Positions 8,694-16,368 of a DNA stretch of 64,000 nucleotides are shown here, one piece after another (position 1 is the stretch's first letter; each line of letters opens with the position of its first letter). The translations under genes were made by a program, and so were the position numbers. The notes below the pieces were generated by a model. The model made no database searches. It saw only the letters and a program-made list of their open reading frames with translations, and had not been told where the DNA came from. The stretch lies in NCBI RefSeq assembly GCF_002855515.1, contig NZ_PKRP01000001.1, positions 806,001 through 870,000 on the forward strand. Reading direction: 5' to 3'. The stretch comes from Rhizobium sp. TH135. GTDB taxonomy: Bacteria > Pseudomonadota > Alphaproteobacteria > Rhizobiales > Rhizobiaceae.

Positions 8694-9419
8694 ATGGCAG
8701 TGATCACCTTTGCGAATACAAAGGGTGGCGCAGGCAAGACAACTGCGGCCCTCCTCCTGACCACCGAACTTCTCCATCGCAATTACCGCGTCTGCGTGAT
8801 CGACGCCGACCCCCAGCGCTGGTTCTCCAAGTGGTACGAAGGTGCAGCATTGATGCCGAGGCTGTCGGTCGAGACCTATGTCTCCGCCCCGACGATCCAG
8901 AAGATCGTGCATGAGCGGCGCAGCCAGTGGGATTTTGTCATTGTCGATCTTCCGGGGATCCAGTCCCCGCTTCTCGCATCCGCAGTCGGACTGTCGGATC
9001 ATGTCCTCGTGCCCATCCAGGGCTCAAGCATGGACGCCCAGGGTGGCGCGCAGGTTCTGGACCTTCTGCGTTATCTCGACCGCAAGGCCGGAATCCGCAT
9101 CCCCCACTCCGTCGTCCTCTCCCGCGTCAACCCGGCGATCACCACCCGCTCGATGCAGGCGGTGAAGCGACTGTTGTCCGAGCAGCAGATCAATGTAATG
9201 GAAACGCCGATCGCGGAACGCGCTGCATTTCGCGAGATGTTCGACATGCATCGCCCGCTTCGCAAACTCGACGGCGCTCTGTCCACGGGCGGAGAGAAGG
9301 CGGTCATGAATGCGCAAGCCTTTGCCGACGAAGTTCTGAGGCTGACCAGCACCAGCGCCACTCAACCACCGGCTTATGGCACACAACGAGACTTCCAGGC
9401 TCTGGAAACTGCGGCCTAA
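8694..9419 (+). CDS. ParA-family ATPase, VirC1-like orphan
   Basis: 241-residue P-loop ATPase with the deviant Walker A of the ParA/MinD family (NTKGGAGKTTAA, residues 9-20), the Walker A' type VIVDLPGIQSP segment and a C-terminal helical region. Short ParA proteins without an N-terminal DNA-binding domain, such as VirC1 and related orphan forms, position DNA or protein cargo on the nucleoid. No ParB gene or clustered parS-like repeats lie next to it. Start at 8694 (MAVITFANTKGG) chosen by AGGAA upstream and family N-termini. Its cargo is unknown. Confidence 0.8.
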   Translation: MAVITFANTKGGAGKTTAALLLTTELLHRNYRVCVIDADPQRWFSKWYEGAALMPRLSVETYVSAPTIQKIVHERRSQWDFVIVDLPGIQSPLLASAVGLSDHVLVPIQGSSMDAQGGAQVLDLLRYLDRKAGIRIPHSVVLSRVNPAITTRSMQAVKRLLSEQQINVMETPIAERAAFREMFDMHRPLRKLDGALSTGGEKAVMNAQAFADEVLRLTSTSATQPPAYGTQRDFQALETAA

Positions 9420-10059
9420 GCCACCAGAGAACACAACCATTAGAAGCAATCCACCGCTCGGGGGGCCGACTGTAGAGACGCAGTCTGGCCCCTTCGCCGT
9501 TTATCCTTTTGCGACAATCATGTCGCTGCTGCATTTTCGCCTGATAGCTTCTTTAGCCTCCGCCAAATCACGATTCCGTCAGGTATCGTGACGGGGACGA
9601 CAGAGAGTAGCATTGCGGGGATGACGATAGATCGCAGGTGAGCGCCCTGCGCCGCCACAATCCTGCCTGATTTGGCGAGGGTCGCGGCTCATCCCACAAC
9701 GAAATTCTCATCCGTCATTCCTTATAAAGCGGCTATCGAAAGGATCCTTGGTGACCCAAAAACTGACAGTTTTTCGCATCGCAAAATTGCAACGGTACCA
9801 ATCGCAACCATCGGATTCCCACCAGTAAATTGGCTTATAACACTGTTACAAAACGATAATTTTTCCGGAAAGTGATGCACGCCTCTAAACCTTGATTTTG
9901 CAGGCCAACAATTTGTCTAGAATTTTCGCGGCACTGCAACATCTTGACACCTTGCCCGTTCTCCCGGACCATTCCGGTGCTGGCTCGGTGAATGAAACTT
10001 ATTCAACCGGTTGTGACCGGAGAGGAGTTTTGTGGCGTTGTCGAAAGATTGGAGCTGCA
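9420..10059. other. 640-bp gap without a convincing gene
   Basis: Between the ParA-like gene and the response regulator there is one clear hairpin (listed separately). The remainder is lower in GC than the neighbours, especially 9720-9900. Short open frames here have neither RBS nor recognisable sequence. It may hold the promoter of the response-regulator gene; no canonical -35/-10 pair was found. Confidence 0.5.
9462..9492 (+). terminator. Hairpin 3' of the ParA-like gene
   Basis: GGGGCCGACTG pairs with CAGTC-T-GGCCCC, an 11-bp stem with one bulged T and an 8-base loop, 43 bases after the parA-like stop. There is no proper U-tract, so it may be a weak or Rho-assisted terminator. Confidence 0.45.
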
Positions 10060-10704
10060 ATGGATTACACTAGCAAGATCAGGGTGCTTGTTCTCGACGA
10101 TAATCCCGTCTTGGTGGACGGGCTGAACTTCCTGATCAACTCAACCCGTCAACTGCATGCGATCATCCTGGCGCAACGCGATCAGGAGTTGTGCGAAGCA
10201 GTGAAGCGGCTTGAGCCAGACGTGATCGTGGCAGATCCGAACTTTCTGGATCGGACGCTTGCGGAATGCGGGCTGCAGCTACAGGACCTGCGCGCCGGAG
10301 CAAAACTGATTGCCTATTGCGATGCGCGGGAAACCCTGTCGGGCGAGACTTACATCAATCGCGGCTATAGCGGCGTGGTGACGAAGACGGTGGCAAGCCC
10401 GCGCCTTTTGCGCGCCATCAAGAGCGTTCATGCCGGCGACGTCGTCATCGATGAGACGGTGCTCGCCCTGTCCGATCGCTCACTGCAATCCTGCGAGCTG
10501 GACCGGCAAAAACTGTCGACAAAGGAGGAATTTGTCCTTCGTCACGTCGCTCTCGGAAAGGCGATGAAGGAAATCGCCGCCGACATACAGCTCAGCGCAA
10601 AGACAGTCGAGACATACAAGTATAGAGCAATTAAAAAGCTCGACTTGAGAACACGCTCAGATATAGTCAACTACGCAATAAGCGTTGGCTGGCTGCAGCA
10701 CTAG
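10060..10704 (+). CDS. Response regulator, NarL/LuxR type
   Basis: 214-residue two-domain regulator. The receiver domain keeps the acidic pair Asp13-Asp14 (VLDDNP), phospho-acceptor Asp59 (VIVADPNFL) and Lys109 (VTKTVASP). The C-terminal LuxR helix-turn-helix spans about residues 150-205 (LSTKEEFVLRHVALG, then EIAADIQLSAKTVETYKYR). The ATG at 10060 has GGAG five bases upstream; an upstream ATG at 9892 would add non-homologous sequence. No histidine kinase gene is adjacent. It ends at a strong terminator and immediately precedes the alginate-type operon, so it is a candidate regulator of that operon. Confidence 0.85.
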   Translation: MDYTSKIRVLVLDDNPVLVDGLNFLINSTRQLHAIILAQRDQELCEAVKRLEPDVIVADPNFLDRTLAECGLQLQDLRAGAKLIAYCDARETLSGETYINRGYSGVVTKTVASPRLLRAIKSVHAGDVVIDETVLALSDRSLQSCELDRQKLSTKEEFVLRHVALGKAMKEIAADIQLSAKTVETYKYRAIKKLDLRTRSDIVNYAISVGWLQH

Positions 10705-10729
10705 ATATAATACAATATAACTTCCGAAG

Positions 10730-10757
10730 GCCGCATCCTATGGATTGCGGCTTTTTT
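10730..10757 (+). terminator. Rho-independent terminator of the response-regulator gene
   Basis: GCCGCA...TGCGGC stem (10730-10751) followed by six T (10752-10757), 26 bases after the stop codon. It separates the regulator transcript from the alginate operon. Confidence 0.85.
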
Positions 10758-10771
10758 CGCGCGCATCCGAA

Positions 10772-10793
10772 ATTTATGAACATATTCATAAAT
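10772..10793. promoter_or_regulatory. AT-rich inverted repeat upstream of algD
   Basis: ATTTATGAA-CATA-TTCATAAAT: two perfect 9-bp arms around a 4-base centre, 150 bp before the algD start. Its symmetry and position suggest a dimeric regulator site or UP-like element; the binding protein is unknown. Confidence 0.5.
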
Positions 10794-10806
10794 AAACTTG
10801 TCATTG

Positions 10807-10856
10807 GTCAGGATTTTCCTGACAAGTATCGTATTTTCCTGACTTTGATCGTCAGG
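10807..10856. promoter_or_regulatory. Clustered TCAGGA-type half-sites upstream of algD
   Basis: Four half-sites: GTCAGGA (10807), TCCTGAC (10817), TCCTGAC (10837) and GTCAGG (10851). The first two form a palindrome with a 3-base spacer and the last two an inverted repeat with a 7-base spacer. ATTTTCCTGAC repeats exactly 20 bp apart (10813 and 10833), two helical turns. This looks like an operator array for the alginate operon. The regulator could be the adjacent LuxR-type protein, but that is inference. Confidence 0.6.
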
Positions 10857-10945
10857 GCAATGCTGCCAATCCTACAGCCGAGATTAACAGATGTTAACGA
10901 ACGGCTGGCCCCAAGCGGGTCGCGCCGCCAGGTAGAGGGCAGCAA

Positions 10946-12265
10946 ATGGCTAGGATCAGCGTATTTGGGATTGGTTATGTCGGCGTAGTCGCTGCGGCAT
11001 GCCTCGCAAAGGACGGACACGAAGTGGTGGCCGTCGACATCGACCCCGCCAAGGTCGACACGATCAACAGAGGCAAGACACCCATCGTTGAGAAAGGCCT
11101 TGAGCCGCTGATCGAGATGACGGTGGCCAATGGCAGCCTGCGGGCGACGCTTGATATCGATGAGGCGATTGCCGCAACCGACCTATCCTTCGTCTGCGTC
11201 GGCACGCCGAGCGCACCGGATGGCTCCGTTGGCCTCACCTATGTGGTGAAGGCCTGCGAGGCGATCGCCGAAGCGATTGCCCGCAAGAAGGCCTTCCACT
11301 CCGTCGTCGTCCGCTCGACCATCGTGCCGGGCACCATGGACAAGGTCTGCATTCCGGCACTAGAAGCCGCCTCCGGCCTGATCGCCGGCCAGGACTTCGG
11401 CGTCGGCTACTATCCCGAATTCCTGCGCGAAAGCACGGCAATCGAGGACTATTACGATCCGGGTCTCATCGTCTTCGGCGCGATCGATGAAACCACCGAC
11501 AAGATCCTGCACGAAATCAACGCCGGACTGCCTTGCGTCTGCCATTCCGTACCGCTCGCGACCGCCGAAATGATCAAGTACACCAGCAACTCCTGGCGTG
11601 CCGTCAAGGTCACCTTCGCCAACGAGATCGGCAACATCGCCAAGGCCTGCGGCGTCGACGGCCAGCAGGTGATGAAGATCCTGTGCTCGGATCTCAAGGT
11701 CAACATCTCGCCCTACTTTATGCGTCCCGGCTTTGCCTTCGGCGGCTCCTGCCTGCCCAAGGATGTGCGCGCACTTCGCCATCTCGCGAAGGAAGCCCAC
11801 GTCCAGAGCGCCCTGCTCGATGCGGTTCTCGAAGCCAATGAAGCCCAGATCGACCGCGCCGAAACCATGGTCTCCCAGATGGGTGGCCAGACCATCGGCA
11901 TGGTCGGCATCAGCTTCAAGACCGGCACCGACGACCTGCGCGAAAGCCCGCTCGCAAGCCTTGCCTCGCGCCTGATCGCCAAGGGTTACGACCTGAAGAT
12001 CTACGACCCCTTCGTTCAGCAGGCCTATGCGGAGGGCATGAGCGGTGCCGGTCGCGGCAATGACACCGCTATCGATCTGAAGAACCGGCTTGTCGGCGAA
12101 CTCGACGATCTGATCGACACCTCGGATGTCATCCTGGTCGGCAACCACTATGCCGAAGCCATGCCGGTTCTCGATCAGTCGAGCGACAAGATCCCGATGG
12201 TCGATCTTCTGCGCATCCGGCCGGACATCCGCTCGTCCGGCACCTACCAGGGCATTTGCTGGTAA
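10946..12265 (+). CDS. algD: GDP-mannose 6-dehydrogenase, AlgD-like
   Basis: Converts GDP-mannose to GDP-mannuronate, the committed precursor step for alginate. The 439-residue protein matches Pseudomonas AlgD closely. It has the NAD-binding GIGYVGVVAAACL at the N-terminus, CVGTPS, PEFLRESTAI, EMIKYTSNSW, KVTFANEIGNIAKACGVDG, the catalytic Cys (about residue 269) in GFAFGGSCLPKDVRAL, and SFKTGTDDLRESPL. The end GICW is the AlgD C-terminus. It is the first gene of the operon as in Pseudomonas, after a 190-bp control region, with AGAGGG before the ATG. Confidence 0.95.
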   Translation: MARISVFGIGYVGVVAAACLAKDGHEVVAVDIDPAKVDTINRGKTPIVEKGLEPLIEMTVANGSLRATLDIDEAIAATDLSFVCVGTPSAPDGSVGLTYVVKACEAIAEAIARKKAFHSVVVRSTIVPGTMDKVCIPALEAASGLIAGQDFGVGYYPEFLRESTAIEDYYDPGLIVFGAIDETTDKILHEINAGLPCVCHSVPLATAEMIKYTSNSWRAVKVTFANEIGNIAKACGVDGQQVMKILCSDLKVNISPYFMRPGFAFGGSCLPKDVRALRHLAKEAHVQSALLDAVLEANEAQIDRAETMVSQMGGQTIGMVGISFKTGTDDLRESPLASLASRLIAKGYDLKIYDPFVQQAYAEGMSGAGRGNDTAIDLKNRLVGELDDLIDTSDVILVGNHYAEAMPVLDQSSDKIPMVDLLRIRPDIRSSGTYQGICW

Positions 12266-12276
12266 GGAGCGGAAAG

Positions 12277-13752
12277 ATGCTGGCCCACGTCATCTACATC
12301 CTTTCCATGACGATCCTGGCGCTCAGCGTGCCACACCCGACCGTCTCGGCGGTCTCCGGCACTCTGATCACTGTCGGTCTGATTGGCGCCTGGCGTTATG
12401 CCTGGGCCGGGATCAACCTGGCGCGGGCCGCCTATTTCCTCAACTTCGCCTATCCTTGGCGGCGCCGTCAGGCCGCCGAGGCCTATACAGCCCGGGGCCT
12501 GAAGGATCACGCCTATTTCCTGGTCACCACCTACAAGATCGCCCCGGAGATCTCGACCCGCGTCTATCGCTCGATCTTCGAGGCCGCCTTCCGGGCGGCC
12601 GGTGGCGCCACCATTGTCGCCTCCATCGTCGACGAGGCCGATGCGCGCCTCATCCGTCGGGTCATGGCATCGGTTGCCCTCAACCATCCGGGCCGCGAAG
12701 CGACTGTCGGCCTGAAGATCGACAAGATCGAGGGCACCGGCAAGCGTGACGCGCTCGCCACCTCGCTGCGCTCGATCGCCAGACTCAATCCCGGCCGCAA
12801 CGATATCGTCATCTTCGTCGATGGTGACAGCTGCGTGCCCCATGATGTCGTCGACCGCAGCATCCCCTTCTTCACCGATCCGACCATCGGCGCGGTGACG
12901 ACGGACGAACTGAGCGACACCCAAGGTGGCCGTCTGTTTCGCGACTGGTTTGACCTCCGCTTCTCGCAGCGCCACGTCATGATGTCGTCGATGTCGCTGG
13001 GCGGACGCGTGCTGACTTTGACCGGGCGCATGTCGATCTTCCGGGCAAGCCTCGCAACCGATCCCGGCTTCGTCGATCTCGTCCGTAACGACTTCATCGA
13101 CCACTGGCGCCTCGGCCGCGTCCACTTCCTGACCGGCGACGACAAGTCCACCTGGTACTGGCTGCTGCAGCGTGGCTACAAGATGCTCTACCTGCCGGAT
13201 CTCTGCACGCTGTCGATCGAAACCCAGCCCAAGGACGGCTTCTTCGAATCCGCGACCACGCTGATGACCCGCTGGTTCGGCAACATGCTGCGCACCAATG
13301 CACGGGCACTGGCGCTCCCCGCCTCCCGCATCGGCTACTTCACCTGGTGGTCGATCCTCGATCAGGCGCTGTCGATCTGGACGACTTTGGCCGGCCCAGC
13401 GAGCATCCTCCTGGCTGCCTTCTTTGTCAGCCCCTGGATCCTGCCGATCTACGTCGCCTGGGTCATGTTCACCCGCTACCTCTTCTGCACGGTCATCATG
13501 ACCTTCAGGGGCCAGAGCTTCCCGATCACCTATCCCTTCCTCCTGTATTTCAGCCAGGTCGGCGGCGCGGTCGTCAAAAGCTTCATTCTCTTCCGCCTCG
13601 ACCGCCAGAGATGGACCCGCCAGTCGGGCTCCGGATCGGCCCGGGCGATCCCGCTCGGCCAGCGCTGGCGGGCCATGAGCTCCACCTACATGCACTGCCT
13701 CGCGCTTGGATGGCTCATCCTCGGCGTGGCCTATGTCGGCAACATTATCTAA
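12277..13752 (+). CDS. alg8: Mannuronan synthase glycosyltransferase, Alg8-like
   Basis: Inner-membrane family 2 glycosyltransferase, 491 residues (Alg8 is about 494). It polymerises GDP-mannuronate and, with Alg44, moves the chain across the inner membrane. Two N-terminal membrane segments precede a cytoplasmic GT-A domain with FVDGDSC (Asp about 181/183) and TGDD. The LMTRWFGNMLR segment corresponds to the R/QxxRW acceptor motif, and C-terminal membrane segments follow. The ATG at 12277 has AAGGAG eight bases upstream and lies 11 bp after algD. Second position after algD is the canonical order. Confidence 0.92.
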   Translation: MLAHVIYILSMTILALSVPHPTVSAVSGTLITVGLIGAWRYAWAGINLARAAYFLNFAYPWRRRQAAEAYTARGLKDHAYFLVTTYKIAPEISTRVYRSIFEAAFRAAGGATIVASIVDEADARLIRRVMASVALNHPGREATVGLKIDKIEGTGKRDALATSLRSIARLNPGRNDIVIFVDGDSCVPHDVVDRSIPFFTDPTIGAVTTDELSDTQGGRLFRDWFDLRFSQRHVMMSSMSLGGRVLTLTGRMSIFRASLATDPGFVDLVRNDFIDHWRLGRVHFLTGDDKSTWYWLLQRGYKMLYLPDLCTLSIETQPKDGFFESATTLMTRWFGNMLRTNARALALPASRIGYFTWWSILDQALSIWTTLAGPASILLAAFFVSPWILPIYVAWVMFTRYLFCTVIMTFRGQSFPITYPFLLYFSQVGGAVVKSFILFRLDRQRWTRQSGSGSARAIPLGQRWRAMSSTYMHCLALGWLILGVAYVGNII

Positions 13753-13771
13753 CTCCCGAAGGACCGTAACC

Positions 13772-14893
13772 ATGGATATCGAAACGAAGGCCGCACGCGA
13801 CACCGCTTCCCAAGGCTACACCGGACAGGCCGAAAGCTTCCCGATGCTGCTCGACACGGGCACGGAGCATCCGAAGACCAATATCCCCTTCATCGCCGTC
13901 ATCGACGGCCGCCAGTTCAGTGGCCGCAGCCTGTCCCTGGTCTCGGCCTCCGTATCGGGCCTTGCCGGCCCCGAACTCGAAGCCAAGGAGCGCATCGCCG
14001 TCCTGCGTTTCGATTTCGACGGCTACACGATTTCGCTGCAGGTCAATGTTCGCATCAGCCGGACCCATGCCGAGACCGGTGAAGTGCGGCTCGACTTCCT
14101 CGAACCGACGGGCGAGCACCTGCCGACGCTGCGCTATCTTCTCAACAGCTACATCGCCGGTGACATCACCTCAGTCGACGGCATCATCAGCCTGCGGGAA
14201 CGCGCAGCCGTCTCGGGCGGCAAGAAGCCCGGAACCCAGGCGGGTATCGGCAACATGGTCGGTCGCAGCCTGAAGACCGCCGCAACCGTGGCCGCCAGCC
14301 TCGCCCTTGCCGGGATCGCTGCCAATCTCGTCTATGAACGCGTCTTCTCGAAAGAGGTGAAGCAGCTCGCCGTGCTCTCCGCCGGCGGCCAACCGCTGCG
14401 GGCCATCGCCAGCGGCCAGATCTCCTACCTCGATCTCGGCGCCACCCGCGGCGAGGTTCTCTACACCCTGCAATCCGTGTCCGGCACCACGCTCAGCGTC
14501 AACATGCCCTGCGACTGCCGGATCCTTCCGACCCGCGCCGGCGAAGGCTCGACCGTGATGGCCGGCGATCCGATCGTCGAAGTTGTCGACGAGACCGCGA
14601 CCCCGGTCGTTCAGGCCGTCGTCTCTGCCGAACAGGCCAAGCAGCTCGTCTCCGGCGATATCGCCGAACTCCGCTTCTCCGACGGCAAGGTCGTCTTCGG
14701 CAGCCTGTCGCGTGATGCGGAAGCACTGACGGCGATCGGCAACGAGGGAGAGATGCGCGCCCTGATTGAGCCGACCACCGAACTCGAGAGTGAGGCGACC
14801 GGCTCCCCCGTCTCCGTCCGCATCATCAGCCAACGCATCTTCGCCCTGCGCCAGAAGCTTGGCGAGTGGTTCAGGGAGGGCGCCGCAACCTGA
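13772..14893 (+). CDS. alg44: Alginate polymerisation protein, Alg44-like, with degenerate PilZ motif
   Basis: 373 residues: cytoplasmic PilZ-like domain (about 25-145), one membrane segment (about 168-188), then a periplasmic HlyD/biotinyl-lipoyl-like domain. The segment LEPTGEHLPTLRYLLNSYIAG matches Alg44 (LEPQDISTLRHLITSHLSG), so orthology is good. However, the N-terminal RxxxR that binds c-di-GMP in Pseudomonas Alg44 is not present (the region reads TEHPKTNIPF), and the D-x-S-x-x-G motif reads approximately S-A-S-V-S-G. c-di-GMP control of the synthase may therefore be lost or altered. Start at 13772 has GAAGGA upstream. Confidence 0.88.
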   Translation: MDIETKAARDTASQGYTGQAESFPMLLDTGTEHPKTNIPFIAVIDGRQFSGRSLSLVSASVSGLAGPELEAKERIAVLRFDFDGYTISLQVNVRISRTHAETGEVRLDFLEPTGEHLPTLRYLLNSYIAGDITSVDGIISLRERAAVSGGKKPGTQAGIGNMVGRSLKTAATVAASLALAGIAANLVYERVFSKEVKQLAVLSAGGQPLRAIASGQISYLDLGATRGEVLYTLQSVSGTTLSVNMPCDCRILPTRAGEGSTVMAGDPIVEVVDETATPVVQAVVSAEQAKQLVSGDIAELRFSDGKVVFGSLSRDAEALTAIGNEGEMRALIEPTTELESEATGSPVSVRIISQRIFALRQKLGEWFREGAAT

Positions 14894-14946
14894 AGTCCAG
14901 GCAGTTTATCCCGCGTAATCACTCCAACGGATTCACAGGAGCAGCC

Positions 14947-16359
14947 ATGCAAGACGTCCACCCCCTCATCCTCTGCGGAGGCATCGGCACTCGGCTTTGG
15001 CCACTGTCGCGCACGGAACACCCCAAGCAGTTCCAGCGCATCGACGGAAGCTCGGAGACCACATTCTTCCACGCCACCGTGGAGCGCCATCGCGCTCCGG
15101 GCTTCGCCGATCCGATCGTCGCCGTCAGCAGCGCCCACGTCGCAACCGTTCTGCATCAACTGAGCGACATCAAGTGCCCGGCGCGGGTTCTGGCAGAACC
15201 GATCTCCAGAAACACCGGCCCAGCCGTGCTCGCCGCTGCGCTGACGCTGGCGAAGACCGATCCGGCCTCGCTCATCTGCGTCATCCCCTCCGACCATGTC
15301 GTGAAGGGCGATCTTCCCGCCAATGTGCTGGCTGCCCGCAAGGCGGCTGAACAGGGCCACATCGTTCTCTTCGGCGTTCCGCCGGAATATCCCGAGACCG
15401 GTTATGGCTATATTGTCGACGGTGGCGCGCTCGATGGCCTGACCTGCGCTCGCAAGGTCTCGAGCTTCATTGAAAAGCCGCCCGTCGAAGTGGCAACGGC
15501 CCTTATCGAGGCCGGTGGCGCGTACTGGGCATCCGGCCTTAGCCTCTTCCGCGCCGATGTCCTGATCGCGGAATTTAAGCGCCTCGACCCGAAGACCTTC
15601 GACGCGGTCACCAAGGCCCTCGATCACGGTTTCGAAACCGAGCACGCCTTCTACCTGAATGCCGAGGCCCTGCAGCCGGCGGCCAATCTGCCGACGGAAT
15701 CCATCGTCTTCGAACACTCGCCACGTACGGTCATTGCCCCCCTCCTCGTCGCATGGAGCGATGTCGGCGCGTGGAATGCCCTGCACCACATCGCCGAGAA
15801 GGACGAGGACGGCAACGTCCTGAGCGGCGACGTCATCAGCATCGACACCCGCAACTCCTATGTCCGCGCCTCCGGCAAACTGATCGCCGTCGTCGGCATG
15901 GATGACGTGGTCGTCGTCGACACGGACGATGCGCTGCTGATCACGACTCGCGACCAGGCCCAGCAGGTCAAGCAGATCGTCAAGAAGCTGGAGAGCATCA
16001 AGCGCCGCGAACTTGCCCAGCACATGCGCAACCAGATGGCCTGGGGCGAGGTGCGCCGCGTCCAGAGCGGTCCGGGTTACGAACTGCGGATGATGACGCT
16101 CCGGCCCGGCACCATGCTGCCGATTGCCGAGGACACGGCGTCCCATCGAATGGTGACGGTGACCTCCGGGGCCGGCCTCCTGAAAACCGGAGCCGTCACC
16201 CGGCCGCTTCGGATCGGTGACAATTTCGAGGTCCCGGCGGGCGAAACGGCAGCCATCTATTGCGGTCCCGAAAACGAGATGCAACTGGTCGAGGTCGTCT
16301 GCGAAGTCGTCATCGAGAAAGCCGATGCCATCGCCACCCTGCAACTCGTGCACAGCTGA
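14947..16359 (+). CDS. algA: Mannose-1-phosphate guanylyltransferase, AlgA-like, with decayed isomerase half
   Basis: 470 residues. The N-terminal nucleotidyltransferase makes GDP-mannose; GGIGTRLWPLSR (residues 11-22), KQF, PSDHVVKGD and FIEKPP are intact. In bifunctional AlgA the C-terminal cupin is phosphomannose isomerase with a zinc site in QMHHHRAEHW. Here the aligned segment (about 391-402) reads LPIAEDTASHRM and RPWG reads MAWG, so the zinc-binding His are gone. The protein is probably only a guanylyltransferase, and fructose-6-P isomerisation must come from elsewhere. Its place inside the operon, fourth rather than last as in Pseudomonas, is unusual. Confidence 0.9.
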   Translation: MQDVHPLILCGGIGTRLWPLSRTEHPKQFQRIDGSSETTFFHATVERHRAPGFADPIVAVSSAHVATVLHQLSDIKCPARVLAEPISRNTGPAVLAAALTLAKTDPASLICVIPSDHVVKGDLPANVLAARKAAEQGHIVLFGVPPEYPETGYGYIVDGGALDGLTCARKVSSFIEKPPVEVATALIEAGGAYWASGLSLFRADVLIAEFKRLDPKTFDAVTKALDHGFETEHAFYLNAEALQPAANLPTESIVFEHSPRTVIAPLLVAWSDVGAWNALHHIAEKDEDGNVLSGDVISIDTRNSYVRASGKLIAVVGMDDVVVVDTDDALLITTRDQAQQVKQIVKKLESIKRRELAQHMRNQMAWGEVRRVQSGPGYELRMMTLRPGTMLPIAEDTASHRMVTVTSGAGLLKTGAVTRPLRIGDNFEVPAGETAAIYCGPENEMQLVEVVCEVVIEKADAIATLQLVHS

Positions 16360-16368
16360 GGAATGGTG

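Noticed and set aside
9892..10059. N-terminal extension of the response regulator from ATG 9892
   Set aside because: No RBS, no receiver-domain homology in the added 56 residues, and a good RBS exists at 10060.
12244..13803. 519-residue open frame antisense to alg8
   Set aside because: It mirrors alg8 codon structure, has no RBS and is rich in Asp/Arg/Gly typical of antisense frames in high-GC DNA.
14611..16353. 580-residue open frame antisense to algA
   Set aside because: Shadow of a well-supported gene with intact enzyme motifs on the other strand.
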